Positions 8,756 through 20,385 are shown, counted from the stretch's first letter. The stretch is DNA of 64,000 bases from Streptococcus canis (GCF_900636575.1 NZ_LR134293.1:1799501-1863500), one strand, 5' to 3'. A program made the numbers and translations. The notes: generated by a model from the sequence alone, not told the origin.

Positions 8756-9373
8756 TTAAGAAGTCATCAAAAAATGCCTAATCACTTCACCACCATAAAT
8801 CCAAAAATAACTGAACGTTATAATAGAAATGGGTCTACAAATGAGAATAATCATCAAGAATTTCCGATAACGTATCCGGCTTAATCCTGTAATCATGATC
8901 AATGCATCTGCTGGTGCAAGAGGGGAAAGCATGTTTAGAATAAAAAAGACTTCAAACGTTTTCGTTGATAACTTTTTCTCGTAGAAGTCTAATTGCTCCT
9001 CTGTTAGAAAGAGTAAGATAAAGGGCTTGCCATACTTCCTAACGAGCTTAAATAATAGTGATGAGCCGATACAAATCCCTGTAACATTGAGGAAAAATCC
9101 CAAAACAGGTCCAAAAGCTAGAAATCCAACCACAGTGGTCACACCACCTGGAATAATGGGAATAACCACTTGAATGATTTGCAAAGCAAAAAAACTAATC
9201 GATCCAATTACTAAATGATTTTTAATCAGATAAGCTAATGCTTTAGGGTTATTTATAATATCAAGCTGTCTGACAAGAAAGACAACTAAGACAATAGAGA
9301 ACAGAATTGATAAGGTACCTAACCCCTTTAACAATTTCTTCAAAAAGGCATGCGAGATACCAAGTCTATTCAT
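8756..9373 (-). CDS. TVP38/TMEM64 (DedA-like, VTT domain) membrane protein
   Basis: About 205 residues with 5-6 hydrophobic segments and the VTT/SNARE-associated signature: the IPGGVTTVVG and FGPVLGFFLN motifs, then a KYGKPF segment. The family is linked to lipid scrambling or flux across membranes, but the individual function is unknown. The ATG at 9373 overlaps the permease stop by 8 bases and has GAGG nearby; a TTG five codons earlier is less likely. It is therefore the last gene of the efflux operon. A clear paralogue lies at 20508-21122, sharing the QIIQVV-x-PxIPGG core. Confidence 0.8.
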   Translation of the reverse strand: MNRLGISHAFLKKLLKGLGTLSILFSIVLVVFLVRQLDIINNPKALAYLIKNHLVIGSISFFALQIIQVVIPIIPGGVTTVVGFLAFGPVLGFFLNVTGICIGSSLLFKLVRKYGKPFILLFLTEEQLDFYEKKLSTKTFEVFFILNMLSPLAPADALIMITGLSRIRYRKFLMIILICRPISIITFSYFWIYGGEVIRHFLMTS

Positions 9374-10586
9374 AACGTAAAGCCTCAATTGGGTCTAACT
9401 TACTTGCTTTGTTGGCAGGTAACATTCCAAAAATGATACCAATAGATGCTGAGAATAAGACTGCAATCAAAGCTACATCAAGAGAAACAGACGCTCCTTC
9501 TAACTTCATGGCACTTCCTAAAGCACCTACACACAGTTGTGCCAACAAAAGACCAATTGAGCCACCCAAGATTGTTAAGACAACTGATTCAATAAGGAAC
9601 TGAGCAAGAATTTTCAGACGTGTCGCTCCAAGAGCTTTTCTAAGACCAATTTCTCTTGTCCGTTCAGTAACAGAAACGAGCATGATATTCATGACACCAA
9701 TACCACCAACCAAGAGAGAAATAGCTGCAATAGAACCGATAACGGTTGTCATAATGCCAAATTGATTATTGATATCAGCAATAATTTTGCTATTGTCTGG
9801 AGTCGCATATTCACCATCTTTAGTATGAGAAAGTCTGGTCAACATCTTAGCAGCCTGATTTCCTAATGCAACACTCTGTTGAATATCTTTAACGTGGATA
9901 TAAATAGATCCAATTTCATTAACATTAAATTCTGATGCTACCTGTGTATTGGCCATGACAGCCCCACCAACTAAACCACCAAATGATACGGCAGTTTGAT
10001 CAGTTTTATAGACACCAATGACCAAATAATCCTTGTCTGATAAACTAACAATTTTATTTAAGGCTTCTTCATACTTTCCTTTACCAAAAAGCTCGTCAGC
10101 TAAGACAGTATCTAAAAGAATAATACGGGAAAAGTTTGAATAATCCTTATCATTTAGGGTACGGCCAGCAACGATATCATAATCTTTGACCTTGAAATAA
10201 TCCTTACTAACTCCTGTTATAGAAGCATTCTCCATCTTTTTCTTTTCATAAGAAATAGTAGAACTTGCCGAATTGGTAAAGTAATAAGAATCAATACCAT
10301 CAACATCTCGAACGATTTGCTCTAGCCACTCCGATTTCACGTCTTGCTTATTTTCATGGCTAAATAAACCAGCATAAGGATCTTCCTCTTCTCCTTTTTC
10401 TTTAAAGTAAAGTTGAATTTCTTTTTGTTTATTTGAAAATGAGTCGGCTACACTATTTTTCATAGCAGTTCCAAGCCCCATAATAATAACGACGGCTGAT
10501 ACCCCAATAATAATTCCTAACATGGTTAGAATTGAGCGCATCTTGTGCCCCCAGATTGAACTAAGAGCGAATTTCCAATTTTCCAT
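9366..10586 (-). CDS. MacB-type ABC transporter permease
   Basis: A 406-residue permease of the MacB/FtsX superfamily: one N-terminal membrane helix (MLGIIIGVSAVVIIMGLG), a large extracellular domain of about 230 residues, and three C-terminal helices with the conserved SVTERTREIGLRKALGAT segment. In this family ATP hydrolysis inside moves the outer domain to expel peptides or drugs, rather than a classical transport channel. The strong ribosome site AGGAGGAGG precedes the ATG. It forms an operon with the ATPase and adaptor upstream. The substrate is unknown. Confidence 0.9.
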   Translation of the reverse strand: MENWKFALSSIWGHKMRSILTMLGIIIGVSAVVIIMGLGTAMKNSVADSFSNKQKEIQLYFKEKGEEEDPYAGLFSHENKQDVKSEWLEQIVRDVDGIDSYYFTNSASSTISYEKKKMENASITGVSKDYFKVKDYDIVAGRTLNDKDYSNFSRIILLDTVLADELFGKGKYEEALNKIVSLSDKDYLVIGVYKTDQTAVSFGGLVGGAVMANTQVASEFNVNEIGSIYIHVKDIQQSVALGNQAAKMLTRLSHTKDGEYATPDNSKIIADINNQFGIMTTVIGSIAAISLLVGGIGVMNIMLVSVTERTREIGLRKALGATRLKILAQFLIESVVLTILGGSIGLLLAQLCVGALGSAMKLEGASVSLDVALIAVLFSASIGIIFGMLPANKASKLDPIEALRYE

Positions 10587-10597
10587 TAATCCTCCTC

Positions 10598-11308
10598 CTA
10601 GTTAATAATGACACTTTCTGTCGTATCAACTGTAATCTCACCATCACGGATAACAATTTTACGGGTTGCAAAATCAGCAATTTCCGGCTCATGGGTAACC
10701 ATGATAATGGTTTTTCCTTCCTTATTTAATTCTGTTAGAAGTTCCATAATTTGCTGACCTGTTTTGGTATCCAGAGCTCCTGTCGGTTCATCTGCTAAAA
10801 TGATAGACGGGTTATTCACTAAAGCACGAGCAATAGCCACTCTCTGTTTTTGTCCTCCTGATAGCTCCGATGGCAAATGTTTCATACGCATGCCAAGCTC
10901 TACTTTTTCAAGAAATTTCTTAGCGCGTTCACAACGTTTTGACACACTAACACCTGCATAAATGAGTGGTAATTCCACATTTTGTAAGGCAGTTAACTTA
11001 GCTAAAAGGAAAAACTGTTGGAAAACAAAGCCTATTTCTTCATTACGAACCTTTGCAAGTTTTCGATCATTAAGCACTTCTACTTCTGTACCATTTAAGG
11101 TGTAGTCTCCAGAGGTTGGCCGATCGAGCAATCCTATAATATTCATCAAGGTTGATTTACCTGAACCAGACGGCCCCATTATGGCTAAAAATTCACCTTC
11201 ATAAACTGTTAAATCAATGCCCTTCAAAACTTTAAGGTCTTGGTCACCATTTTTGTAACTTTTAACAATATTTTTCAATTGCATCAATTCTTTTTTTTCA
11301 TCTGGCAC
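10598..11308 (-). CDS. MacB/LolD-type ABC transporter ATPase
   Basis: Nucleotide-binding subunit with Walker [10 protein letters not shown] (near residue 45), the Q-loop in FVFQQFFLL, the signature [15 protein letters not shown], Walker [13 protein letters not shown] and the H-loop VTHE. The frame starts with a GTG overlapping the adaptor stop by one base; an ATG eight codons in (11284) beginning [13 protein letters not shown] matches relatives and is a possible true start. It drives the permease that follows 11 bases later. Confidence 0.92.
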   Translation of the reverse strand: MPDEKKELMQLKNIVKSYKNGDQDLKVLKGIDLTVYEGEFLAIMGPSGSGKSTLMNIIGLLDRPTSGDYTLNGTEVEVLNDRKLAKVRNEEIGFVFQQFFLLAKLTALQNVELPLIYAGVSVSKRCERAKKFLEKVELGMRMKHLPSELSGGQKQRVAIARALVNNPSIILADEPTGALDTKTGQQIMELLTELNKEGKTIIMVTHEPEIADFATRKIVIRDGEITVDTTESVIIN

Positions 11309-12573
11309 TACTTATTCACCCCGGATTCTTTGCTTTTTTCTTTAGAACCTTTTGATGATTTAGCATCTGTTGACTTAACGTCCTCTAGCTTTTCACCCTC
11401 TTTGATGTTTTTATCTGGGTTAGCAATAACAATGTCACCAATTTTTAGTCCCTTGCTCACTTCTTGTTGTTCAGCATCAGCATTGCCAAGTGTTACTTCG
11501 ACTTTTTTAGCCTTAGCAGTGGCATCATCATAAACCCAAACATAATGTTTCTTATCTTTATTAATAACTGCTGCAACAGGAACTAGAGCATATTTTGCTT
11601 CATTAACTACTTCAACAGAAACTGTGAAACCTTGTTTAAGCTGGTTAAGTGGACTAGTGATGTCAATTTTGTAGTCATAAGTAGCCCCCGCTCCTCCTGA
11701 TGAACCATTACCTCCAGCTAATGCTCCTGTACCTGCACTAGCTTCGGTTGGGTAATTGGAAACATAAGAAATTTTTCCGGTCCATTCTTGATCAGAGTAC
11801 ACTTTCGATTTAATTTTAACAGGTTGACCAACTTTGATATTGGCTAAGTCATACTCCGTTAAGGTTCCCTTAACTTGAAGTTGCCCTTCAGTCGCTACAT
11901 GAACCAATGTCTGGCTATTCTTTGAGGAAGGATCAATATCATGATTCACTTCAACAACTGTTCCAGAAACGCCACTGACAATCACTGTATCATTTAATGC
12001 CACTTGGGCTTTATTAACTTCTGCTTGAGCATCTGCATAAGCGTCATTCAAATCTTGTAATTGCTGTGTATAGCTTGCATTTTGCTGGGCTGACGGTTGG
12101 ATCGTTGTTGTGGTTTCTTGGCCTGTTTCTTCATCTTTGCTAGTTTCAGTAGTAGCTGCAGGAACGCCATACGTTTTCAGATGATTGATTTGACGTCCAA
12201 TTTTATTAAGGTTTCTGACAGCGGCATCATAAGCTGCCTGTGGAGTTGTAGTACTATATTGAACCAATTGCTGACCCTGTGTCACTTGATCCCCCACTTT
12301 AACAGTCACCGTCGCATCAGCGCCTTTACTAGCATCAAAATAAATATACTCTTCTGAAAGTGCTTTGACAGTACCTGAAAGCAATGTTGAAGAAGCAATG
12401 CTTCCTTCAGTCACATTAACTGCTAAATAGGGCTCTTTGGTAGCACTGGTCGACAGGGAGTCCTGCTGCTGTTTCCATAACATTCCCCCAATAAGTACTA
12501 ATGTTAATGCGGCTGCACCTGCAATAATACCTTTTGTTTTCTTTGACATGTAGGTCTTTCCTTTTCTAGACAT
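11308..12573 (-). CDS. Periplasmic-adaptor-like (HlyD/MacA family) efflux subunit
   Basis: A 421-residue membrane fusion protein with an N-terminal signal anchor (GIIAGAAALTLVLIGGMLW). Biotin/lipoyl halves flank a short coiled-coil hairpin (about residues 110-200), followed by a beta-barrel domain with a glycine/serine-rich insert (GTGALAGGNGSSGGAGA) and a lysine/serine-rich C-terminus. In Gram-positives these proteins couple MacB permeases to the outside surface. It is the first gene of the adaptor-ATPase-permease-TVP38 operon. Two in-frame ATGs, 12573 and 12549, both have ribosome-site-like sequence; the first has GGGGAGG. Confidence 0.88.
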   Translation of the reverse strand: MSRKGKTYMSKKTKGIIAGAAALTLVLIGGMLWKQQQDSLSTSATKEPYLAVNVTEGSIASSTLLSGTVKALSEEYIYFDASKGADATVTVKVGDQVTQGQQLVQYSTTTPQAAYDAAVRNLNKIGRQINHLKTYGVPAATTETSKDEETGQETTTTIQPSAQQNASYTQQLQDLNDAYADAQAEVNKAQVALNDTVIVSGVSGTVVEVNHDIDPSSKNSQTLVHVATEGQLQVKGTLTEYDLANIKVGQPVKIKSKVYSDQEWTGKISYVSNYPTEASAGTGALAGGNGSSGGAGATYDYKIDITSPLNQLKQGFTVSVEVVNEAKYALVPVAAVINKDKKHYVWVYDDATAKAKKVEVTLGNADAEQQEVSKGLKIGDIVIANPDKNIKEGEKLEDVKSTDAKSSKGSKEKSKESGVNK

Positions 12574-12610
12574 TTCTGTCCTCCCCTTTTTGTACTATTT
12601 TTATAAGACA

Positions 12611-12639
12611 AGTATATGACCTTTTTAAGGTATTGTCAA
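12611..12639 (-). promoter_or_regulatory. Promoter of the MacAB-like operon with palindromic spacer
   Basis: Minus strand TTGACA (12634-12639), 17 bases, TATACT (12611-12616). The spacer contains the palindrome ACCTT-AAA-AAGGT (12619-12631), a plausible operator between the two promoter boxes. Confidence 0.75.
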
Positions 12640-12750
12640 GATGTTCTTTCTTGTTATTCCCGAAATCAGTCTCTAGTTGGATAAGTCTTGATTCTATTAT
12701 AAATGCTTGTTGACAACGCTTTGCTTACACTTTTGTAATGATCCTAGAAT

Positions 12751-12788
12751 ACAAAATTCCCTTTTTAAATGGTTTTAAAAAGGGAATT
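12751..12788 (-). terminator. Terminator of the pyr operon after carB
   Basis: Perfect 15-base inverted repeat (12755-12769 and 12774-12788) with a 4-base loop, continuing into TTTTGT on the minus strand. It begins five bases after the carB stop. Confidence 0.85.
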
Positions 12789-12792
12789 CATT

Positions 12793-15700
12793 CTAAATTG
12801 GATCAATGGTAAAACAGCGGCTTTCTAAAACAGTTAGCATGGCTTCTGCTGTGTCTAAAGTTGTGAACAAGGGTACTCCCTGTTCAATAGCAGAGCTTCT
12901 AATCAGCTGCCCGTCTTTGTCAATACGGTTGGTACCAACCGTATTGACAATAGCTTGAACGCATCCACTTCGTACGAGTGAAGGAATATCGTTAGCGGTA
13001 TCGCCAATTTTACCGACCAACTGTGTCTTTAAACCTTGCTCAGCAAAATAAGCTGCTGTCCCTTGGGTAGCCATTATCTGATAACCAATGGCACTAAATC
13101 GTCTAGCTAATAATAAGGCCTCTGCTTTACTATCATCTGCTATGGTAAAGACAATCTGACCAAATTCTGGCAAATGAGAGTAACTCGCTTCAAAAGCTTT
13201 ATACAGAGCTTTCTCAAGACTAGTATCTGATCCCATTACTTCTCCTGTTGATTTCATTTCAGGTCCCAAGAGGCTATCTACCTGTGCCAGTTTTGTGAAT
13301 GAGAACACAGGTGCCTTGATATGCACTAGCTGGCTCTCTGGATAAAGCCCATCTTCATAGCCCAAATTGCTTAATGACTGTCCTAGCATCACTTTTGTCG
13401 CAACTTGTGCCATCGGGATACCTGTTACTTTTGATAAGAAAGGCACGGTACGACTAGCGCGTGGGTTCACCTCAATGACATAAACCTGACCATCTTTGAT
13501 AACAAATTGAACGTTCATCATACCCACACAATTTAAACCAAGAGCTAGACGTTTGGTATAATCCACAATGGTTTCCTGAATAGCTTTTGATAATTTCTGG
13601 GGCGGGTAAACTGCCATCGAATCTCCTGAGTGGACACCGGCTCTCTCAATATGTTCCATAATACCAGGAATTAAGACTGACTCTCCATCAGAAATAGCAT
13701 CCACTTCGCATTCTTTGCCAAAGATATAGGAATCAACTAAAACGGGGTGTTCCGAACTTGCTTTGACTGCTGTTCGCATATAGGATTTAAGGTCGTTCTC
13801 ATTTTCAACGATTTCCATAGCCCGTCCTCCAAGGACGTAAGAAGGCCTCACCAATACAGGAAAGCCAATTTTTCTAGCCGCTCTCAAAGCTTCTGCTTCA
13901 TTGGTTGCAGTCTGACCAGATGGCTGTGGAATCCCTAAGGTTTTTAACGTCTTTTCAAATAGTTCTCGGTCTTCCGCTCTATCCAAATCTTCCAACTGAG
14001 TCCCCAAAATGGTAACACCTGCTTCAGAAAGAGCTTGAGCTAAATTGATGGCTGTTTGTCCACCAAATTGAACCACGACCCCTTTAGGCTGCTCTAATTC
14101 AATGACGTTCATAACATCTTCAAAAGTCAGCGGTTCAAAATACAATTTATCGGATACAGAAAAATCTGTGGAAACTGTTTCTGGATTAGAATTCATGATA
14201 ATGGCTTCATAGCCAGCTTCTTGGATAGCTTTAACAGAATGCACCGTTGCATAGTCGAACTCAACACCTTGTCCGATTCGAATGGGTCCAGAACCAAGAA
14301 CAATGACAGATTCCTTGTCAGATTTGATGGATTCATTTTCCCATTCATAAGTTGAATAGAAATATGGGGTTGTGCTTTCAAATTCTGCTGCACAGGTATC
14401 TACCATCTTGTAAACAGGGAGTATGCCATTAGCCTGTCTCAACTTCCTAATGGCTATCTGATCCTCTTGCCAAAGCTCTGCAATTCTAGAGTCTGAAAAA
14501 CCATAACGTTTTGCTTTTTTAAGGCTATCAAGATTATTTTTAGTCGCTATCAGTTCCTGCTCTATTTCGACAATATGGCGTAATTTATCCAAGAAAAAGA
14601 GGTCAATTTTAGTTAAAGCAGCTAAGTCTTCAATGGCATAACCACGACGTAAGGCTTCTGATAAGTAAAATAGACGGTCATCTTGTGCTTTCACAATTTT
14701 AGCCATGAGCTGATCATCACTAACTTTACTGAGGGCTTCCATATCATTATGATGAACCCCAATTTCCAAAGAACGGCAGGCCTTTAACAATGACTCTTCA
14801 ATGTTTCGGCCGATGGCCATTACTTCACCTGTTGCTTTCATTTGCGTTCCTAGGCGACGTTCCCCTTGTTCAAATTTATCAAAGGGAAAACGTGGAATCT
14901 TAGCCACTACATAGTCTAAGGCAGGTTCAAACATGGCATACGTAGTCCCTGTAACAGGGTTAATCATTTCATCAAGAGTCAGACCAACTGCAATCTTAGC
15001 AGCCAGTTTAGCAATAGGATAACCTGTTGCTTTTGAAGCAAGGGCAGAGCTACGCGATACGCGTGGGTTAACCTCAATAACATAGTAATTAAAACTATTT
15101 GGGTCTAATGCCAGTTGAACATTACAACCTCCTTCGATTTTAAGGGCTCGGATAATGTTCAGACTGGCATCACGCAAGATTTGATTTTCACTATCTGAGA
15201 GGGTCTGGGTGGGTGCAAAAACAATAGAATCTCCAGTATGAATGCCAACGGGATCAAAATTTTCCATGTTACACACAACCAAAGCATTATCAGCCGCGTC
15301 TCGCATCACTTCATATTCAATTTCCTTAAAACCAGCAATTGACCGTTCAATCAAACATTGGGTTACAGGTGATAATTTCAATCCATTAGTAGCAATGTCA
15401 CGTAGTTCTTCTTCATTAACACACAGACCACCACCAGTCCCTCCCAGCGTAAAGGCCGGACGGACAATGACAGGATAGCCAATAGTATTTGCAAACGCAA
15501 GGGCCTCTTCCACAGTCGCCACAATAGCTGATTCCGGAATCGGCTGTCCCAATTCTTCCATCAATTGTTTGAAAAGATCACGATCTTCTACCTGATCAAT
15601 AGCTGATAATTTGGTTCCTAATAATTCAACACCCAACTCAGCAAGAATACCAGCCTTAGACAATTTCATAGCCATGTTAAGCCCAGTCTGTCCACCCAAT

Positions 15701-15966
15701 GTTGGTAGCAAGGCATCTGGTCTTTCTTTTCGAAGAATGCGACTCACAAATTCAAGCGTCAAGGGCTCAATATAAACCTTATCTGCAATTTCTTTGTCTG
15801 TCATAATGGTAGCTGGATTTGAATTCACCAAAACAACCTGATAGCCTTCTTCTTTCAGAGCCAGACAGGCTTGCGTTCCTGCATAATCAAATTCAGCGGC
15901 CTGACCAATAACAATGGGGCCAGACCCAATCACCATAATTTTATGAATATCTTTTCTTTTCGGCAT
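12793..15966 (-). CDS. carB: Carbamoyl-phosphate synthase large subunit
   Basis: Makes carbamoyl phosphate from bicarbonate, ammonia (channelled from CarA) and two ATP, feeding pyrimidine and arginine synthesis. It is full length at 1057 aa, with two ATP-grasp halves ([20 protein letters not shown] near residue 15 and [20 protein letters not shown] near residue 560) and a C-terminal MGS-like allosteric domain ([15 protein letters not shown]). The start at the ATG 15966 ([14 protein letters not shown]) matches the family; a GTG 23 codons upstream (16035) is in frame. Neither has a good ribosome site, which is odd for an operon gene. It is separated from carA by about 357 bases. Confidence 0.96.
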   Translation of the reverse strand: MPKRKDIHKIMVIGSGPIVIGQAAEFDYAGTQACLALKEEGYQVVLVNSNPATIMTDKEIADKVYIEPLTLEFVSRILRKERPDALLPTLGGQTGLNMAMKLSKAGILAELGVELLGTKLSAIDQVEDRDLFKQLMEELGQPIPESAIVATVEEALAFANTIGYPVIVRPAFTLGGTGGGLCVNEEELRDIATNGLKLSPVTQCLIERSIAGFKEIEYEVMRDAADNALVVCNMENFDPVGIHTGDSIVFAPTQTLSDSENQILRDASLNIIRALKIEGGCNVQLALDPNSFNYYVIEVNPRVSRSSALASKATGYPIAKLAAKIAVGLTLDEMINPVTGTTYAMFEPALDYVVAKIPRFPFDKFEQGERRLGTQMKATGEVMAIGRNIEESLLKACRSLEIGVHHNDMEALSKVSDDQLMAKIVKAQDDRLFYLSEALRRGYAIEDLAALTKIDLFFLDKLRHIVEIEQELIATKNNLDSLKKAKRYGFSDSRIAELWQEDQIAIRKLRQANGILPVYKMVDTCAAEFESTTPYFYSTYEWENESIKSDKESVIVLGSGPIRIGQGVEFDYATVHSVKAIQEAGYEAIIMNSNPETVSTDFSVSDKLYFEPLTFEDVMNVIELEQPKGVVVQFGGQTAINLAQALSEAGVTILGTQLEDLDRAEDRELFEKTLKTLGIPQPSGQTATNEAEALRAARKIGFPVLVRPSYVLGGRAMEIVENENDLKSYMRTAVKASSEHPVLVDSYIFGKECEVDAISDGESVLIPGIMEHIERAGVHSGDSMAVYPPQKLSKAIQETIVDYTKRLALGLNCVGMMNVQFVIKDGQVYVIEVNPRASRTVPFLSKVTGIPMAQVATKVMLGQSLSNLGYEDGLYPESQLVHIKAPVFSFTKLAQVDSLLGPEMKSTGEVMGSDTSLEKALYKAFEASYSHLPEFGQIVFTIADDSKAEALLLARRFSAIGYQIMATQGTAAYFAEQGLKTQLVGKIGDTANDIPSLVRSGCVQAIVNTVGTNRIDKDGQLIRSSAIEQGVPLFTTLDTAEAMLTVLESRCFTIDPI

Positions 15967-16323
15967 GATATTATGATACAAAAGGCGCTTAAAAATCCGT
16001 ATAAAAAGAGGAGATTGACGCTGTGCCGATGACACAAGGAAATCTATCTTTTTTACAAGGATTTTAGCCTGTGTTCAAATAAACAACCTAACGGAATGCT
16101 ACTTGAAACTTGTATCTACTCCTTTCTATTTGCCATCTCTCAGCATGACATTAAATAAACCTCCGACGATAGTTATAGCGAAACGATACTTTTTGCTATA
16201 ACTATTTAGTGTATGAGTTAGCAAAGGCTCAATAGAGCTTAGTGCCAACTGATAACTTGCTTTAACAAGTAAAAGTCTTGGGCAGTGCTTTTGTTAGTTT
16301 ATCTCTCTGATTAATTTGAGTAT
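15967..16323 (-). other. Long carA-carB spacer with inverted repeat and short ORFs
   Basis: This 357-base intergenic stretch is long for two genes normally packed together. It holds a perfect 11-base inverted repeat (16169-16179 and 16195-16205, 15-base loop). Just downstream on the minus strand comes a consensus CGGAGG ribosome site and an ATG reading three codons to a stop, then another very short ORF and an AAAGGAG with no start codon in range. There is no T-run, so it is not an obvious terminator. It may be an untranslated control element or the remnant of a lost gene's regulatory region. Confidence 0.5.
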
Positions 16324-17412
16324 TTAATTGTTCGTCTTTTCTAACTGAAAAGCATCGATCATGTCCAAAAATTCGTCAAATAAGTAGCTGGCATCGTGAG
16401 GTCCTGGAGCCGCATCCGGATGAAATTGGACTGAGAAAGCTGGAAAATCACGATGTCTAACCCCTTCAACTGTTTTGTCGTTAATATCTTCATGAGTTAC
16501 CATTAAGATTTCTGGTAAACTATCTCGATCAACCGCATAGCCGTGGTTCTGGCTGGTAAAATCAATTCTGCCCGTTGCGATTTCTCTAACTGCATGATTA
16601 AAGCCACGATGACCAAAAGTCATTTTAAAAGTCTTGGCACCATTGGCTAGGCTAAAGAGTTGATGTCCCATACAAATGCCAAAAATTGGAATTTTACCCT
16701 GAACTCCCCGAATCATTTCTAAAGCCTCTGGCAGATCTTCTGGATTCCCTGGTCCATTGGATAGCATCAAACCGTCAGGATTTAGTTGGAGCACTTCTTC
16801 TGCAGTGATGTTAAAAGGGACAACGGTGATATTACATTGTCTTTTGGAAAATTCTCTTAAAATAGAGTGTTTTAAACCAAAATCAACCAAGACAATATTT
16901 TTTCCAATCCCTGGTGCTGGATAAGCCGCTTTTGTTGATACCTGTTCAATATTGTTAGTCGGTAACACTGTTGCACGAAGTTGATCTTTTAAATGCTCAA
17001 TAGTATCTCCATCGTCTGCCATTGTTGCTTTCATGGTACCATGTTGCCGAATAATTTTGGTCAAAGCTCTCGTATCAATTCCCGAAATTCCTGGAATCCC
17101 TTTTATTTTCAAGAAAGCATCCAAAGTCATTTGCTGGCGCCAATTGCTTGCCAGTCGACTCACTTCAGAGACAACCACACCTTTACAGGTGGGTGAAATG
17201 GATTCATAGTCATCTCGATTAATCCCATAATTCCCAATAAGAGGGTAGGTAAAGGTTAAAATTTGCCCATTGTAGGATTGGTCAGTGATGGATTCTTGGT
17301 AGCCTGTCATTCCTGTATTAAAAACAATTTCACCAGTCACATCAATATCAGCACCAAAGGGCTCTCCTTCAAAAATAGTGCCGTCTTCTAAAATAAGTAA
17401 TCGTTTTGTCAT
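16324..17412 (-). CDS. carA: Carbamoyl-phosphate synthase small subunit (glutaminase)
   Basis: Class I glutamine amidotransferase subunit that releases ammonia for CarB. The N-terminal CPSase small-chain domain ([30 protein letters not shown]) precedes a glutaminase domain with the catalytic cysteine in [11 protein letters not shown] and the histidine/glutamate in [13 protein letters not shown]. The ATG at 17412 has a GGAAGGTAGGA ribosome site; an in-frame TTG five codons earlier is not needed. At 362 aa it is of normal length. It follows pyrB in the PyrR-controlled operon. Confidence 0.96.
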   Translation of the reverse strand: MTKRLLILEDGTIFEGEPFGADIDVTGEIVFNTGMTGYQESITDQSYNGQILTFTYPLIGNYGINRDDYESISPTCKGVVVSEVSRLASNWRQQMTLDAFLKIKGIPGISGIDTRALTKIIRQHGTMKATMADDGDTIEHLKDQLRATVLPTNNIEQVSTKAAYPAPGIGKNIVLVDFGLKHSILREFSKRQCNITVVPFNITAEEVLQLNPDGLMLSNGPGNPEDLPEALEMIRGVQGKIPIFGICMGHQLFSLANGAKTFKMTFGHRGFNHAVREIATGRIDFTSQNHGYAVDRDSLPEILMVTHEDINDKTVEGVRHRDFPAFSVQFHPDAAPGPHDASYLFDEFLDMIDAFQLEKTNN

Positions 17413-17445
17413 TTTCCTACCTTCCAAACATGCTTTAGTCTGTCA

Positions 17446-18381
17446 TTACGAGTTCTTATTTCTACCATTCAAAATGGCTTCAATAATAGCCATGCGGACA
17501 AAGACACCGTTAGCCATTTGGGAGACAATTCTCGCTTTAGGAGCTTCCACCAAACTATCTGCAATTTCCACATCCCGATTAACTGGCGCTGGGTGCATAA
17601 TAATAGCAGTTTCTTTTAATTGTTGGTAACGTTCCTGCGTCAATCCAAACGCTTGATGGTAACCTTCTTTTGAAAAGCTTTGATGGCCGTCATGACGTTC
17701 GTGCTGTACACGCAACAACATGAGAACATCCAACTCCTTAATAATCTGGTCAATAGCAATATAAGTTCCATAAGCGTCAAAGGCTTCTGAATACCATTCT
17801 TCAGGACCATAGAAATAAAGCTCTGCTCCTAATCTTTTGAGGATTTGCATGTTGGATTTTGCCACCCGAGAATGAGTTAAGTCCCCAGCAATCGCAATTT
17901 TTAAGCCTTCAAAGCGTCCAAATTCTTCGTAAATGGTCAATAAGTCAAGCAAACATTGACTCGGGTGTTGCCCAGAACCATCTCCTCCATTAACAATGGA
18001 AGCTGTAATAGTTGGACTTTCCACCAATTCCTTGTAATAATCATCTTCTGAGTGGCGAATCACACAGATGTCTGTTCCAAGTGCACTCATGGTTAGTACG
18101 GTATCATATAAACTTTCTCCCTTATTAACCGCACTTGTATCAGCGTTAAAGTCAAGAACTGTCAAGCCGAGTTTTTTCTCAGCCACTTCAAAAGATTTAT
18201 GAGTTCGAGTTGAGTTTTCAAAAAATAAATTGGCAACAAGATATTTTTGATAATCTGGAAGGGCAACCTTACCAGCCTTATATTCTGAACCACGGTTGAT
18301 GAGCCCTAAAACTTCTTCATTAGTCAATGCTTCCATTGAAACTAAATTGGTAAGTGCAACACGATTATTTACAACTGACAT
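17446..18381 (-). CDS. pyrB: Aspartate carbamoyltransferase catalytic subunit
   Basis: Condenses carbamoyl phosphate with aspartate, the committed step of pyrimidine synthesis. It shows the carbamoyl-phosphate loop [20 protein letters not shown], the [17 protein letters not shown] segment and the C-terminal [11 protein letters not shown]. From the ATG at 18381 ([20 protein letters not shown] ribosome site) it is 311 aa. No regulatory chain (pyrI) is adjacent, as is usual in Firmicutes. Order: uraA, pyrB, carA, carB. Confidence 0.96.
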   Translation of the reverse strand: MSVVNNRVALTNLVSMEALTNEEVLGLINRGSEYKAGKVALPDYQKYLVANLFFENSTRTHKSFEVAEKKLGLTVLDFNADTSAVNKGESLYDTVLTMSALGTDICVIRHSEDDYYKELVESPTITASIVNGGDGSGQHPSQCLLDLLTIYEEFGRFEGLKIAIAGDLTHSRVAKSNMQILKRLGAELYFYGPEEWYSEAFDAYGTYIAIDQIIKELDVLMLLRVQHERHDGHQSFSKEGYHQAFGLTQERYQQLKETAIIMHPAPVNRDVEIADSLVEAPKARIVSQMANGVFVRMAIIEAILNGRNKNS

Positions 18382-18433
18382 GATTATCCCCTTTATCACT
18401 AACGACTAAATATGTAGCATAACGACATTCTTC

Positions 18434-19693
18434 TTATTTTTCAGGAAGAACCTGATATAAGATAATGCCAAGGAGTGTCGAGAAGGCAACACCTGAAATT
18501 TGAAGGCCATTAACTTGAAGCATCAAACCTCCAATTCCAGAAACTAAAATGACACTGGCAATCAATAAGTTTTTCTTATTATCCATATCAACTTTGGATT
18601 CAATCAAGATTTTCAGACCACTAGAAGCTATCACACCAAACAAGGCAACTGATATACCTCCAATAACTGGTGTTGGAATGGATTGAATTAGAGCTGATAC
18701 CTTGCCAATAAAACTGAGGAGGCCAGCAATCACTGCTGCACCTGCAATAACATAGACTGAGAATATTTTATTCAAAGCCATTACACCAATATTTTCACCG
18801 TAAGAAGTAACCGGAGGTGCTCCTAAGAAACCCGCAATGATTTGAGCAAATCCATCGCCGGTTAAAGTCTTTTCAAGTCCTGGATCTTTGAAATAATCTC
18901 TCTTTGTCAAGCTATTTAAGACCATAATATGTCCAAAGTGTTCAGTCATTGTTACAAAAGCAATGGGGGCCATGGTTAAAATAGCACTTGGATAGAATCT
19001 GACCCCATAGGTTAGGAAAGGAATTTCTACCGCTGGAATACTCAACCATTTAGCTTGTGCCACATTTGTCAAATGAACAATCTCTTGACCAGTTACCAGA
19101 CCAACCAAAAGCGCCACCAAGTAACCAACTAATAATCCTAATAAGATAGGAACAATAGCGACAATGCCCTTACCATAAATGTTGAAGAAAATCACTGCCA
19201 GCAAGGTCACTAGTCCAATAATGAAATAGGTCAAGTTATAGTGACCGTCTTTAAGCATTACATCACTAACAGCTGTGGAAGCTAGACTAAGACCGATAAC
19301 CATAACGATTGGTCCAACAACAACTGGTGGAAGAATTCTATCAATCCAGTCATTACCAATGGCTTTAACGACCAGAGCCACAATCAGGTAAACCAGACCT
19401 CCCGTCATGGCTCCTTGAGCCACAGCACCAATGCCATCTGTCTTCATCAGTAACTGCATGGCTGCAATATAAGCAAAACTTGATCCCATATAGGCTGGAA
19501 TTTTAAATTTAGTCACCGACAAGTGGGCAAGTGTTCCTAAACCACTCGATAAGAGAGCCACAGACGGGTCAATTCCAACTAAGATAGGAACAAGGACCGT
19601 CGCTCCAAACATGGCAAACAAATGCTGAAAGGACAAACCAATTAAAATCCCTGCTTTTGGAATTTCTTCTACATCATAAATGACATCTTTCAC
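18434..19693 (-). CDS. uraA: Uracil permease (NCS2 family)
   Basis: Uracil-proton symporter, 419 aa with about 14 membrane segments. It has the family start region IPKAGILIGLSFQHLFAMFGATVLVPILVG and the signature segment PPVTSYGENIGVMALNKI. It is second in the pyr operon, 15 bases after pyrR and before pyrB, so salvage uptake and de novo synthesis are repressed together by PyrR when UMP is high. The name pyrP is also used for it. Confidence 0.95.
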   Translation of the reverse strand: MKDVIYDVEEIPKAGILIGLSFQHLFAMFGATVLVPILVGIDPSVALLSSGLGTLAHLSVTKFKIPAYMGSSFAYIAAMQLLMKTDGIGAVAQGAMTGGLVYLIVALVVKAIGNDWIDRILPPVVVGPIVMVIGLSLASTAVSDVMLKDGHYNLTYFIIGLVTLLAVIFFNIYGKGIVAIVPILLGLLVGYLVALLVGLVTGQEIVHLTNVAQAKWLSIPAVEIPFLTYGVRFYPSAILTMAPIAFVTMTEHFGHIMVLNSLTKRDYFKDPGLEKTLTGDGFAQIIAGFLGAPPVTSYGENIGVMALNKIFSVYVIAGAAVIAGLLSFIGKVSALIQSIPTPVIGGISVALFGVIASSGLKILIESKVDMDNKKNLLIASVILVSGIGGLMLQVNGLQISGVAFSTLLGIILYQVLPEK

Positions 19694-19708
19694 AATAAAA
19701 TCTCCTTC

Positions 19709-20251
<543 letters not shown>

Positions 20252-20254
20252 TCA

Positions 20255-20360
20255 ATAAAAAAATCTCCTTGACAACAAGGAGATTCAGCAAAATATAGCA
20301 CAATTAGGTACAATCGTGCACTTTTTCAGTTCTGTCTCCTTGACAGCCTCACGGGACTGT
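20255..20360 (-). promoter_or_regulatory. PyrR attenuator leader with terminator
   Basis: On the minus strand the leader carries the PyrR-binding stem-loop: CAGTCCCGTGAGGCTG (20344-20359) followed by TCAAGGAGACAG (20332 onward), matching the conserved anti-antiterminator loop. Further down is a terminator hairpin, AATCTCCTTG paired with CAAGGAGATT (20262-20285), and a run of T. The GGAGA segments can pair alternatively. This is the only such site in the operon; the short spacers after pyrR and uraA have none. Confidence 0.9.
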
Positions 20361-20385
20361 TTTAAAGGAATATTTTATTTCCACC

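Noticed and set aside
18400..18433. Possible internal PyrR attenuator between uraA and pyrB, as in Bacillus.
   Set aside because: The spacer is only a few dozen bases and lacks the conserved PyrR loop or a terminator.
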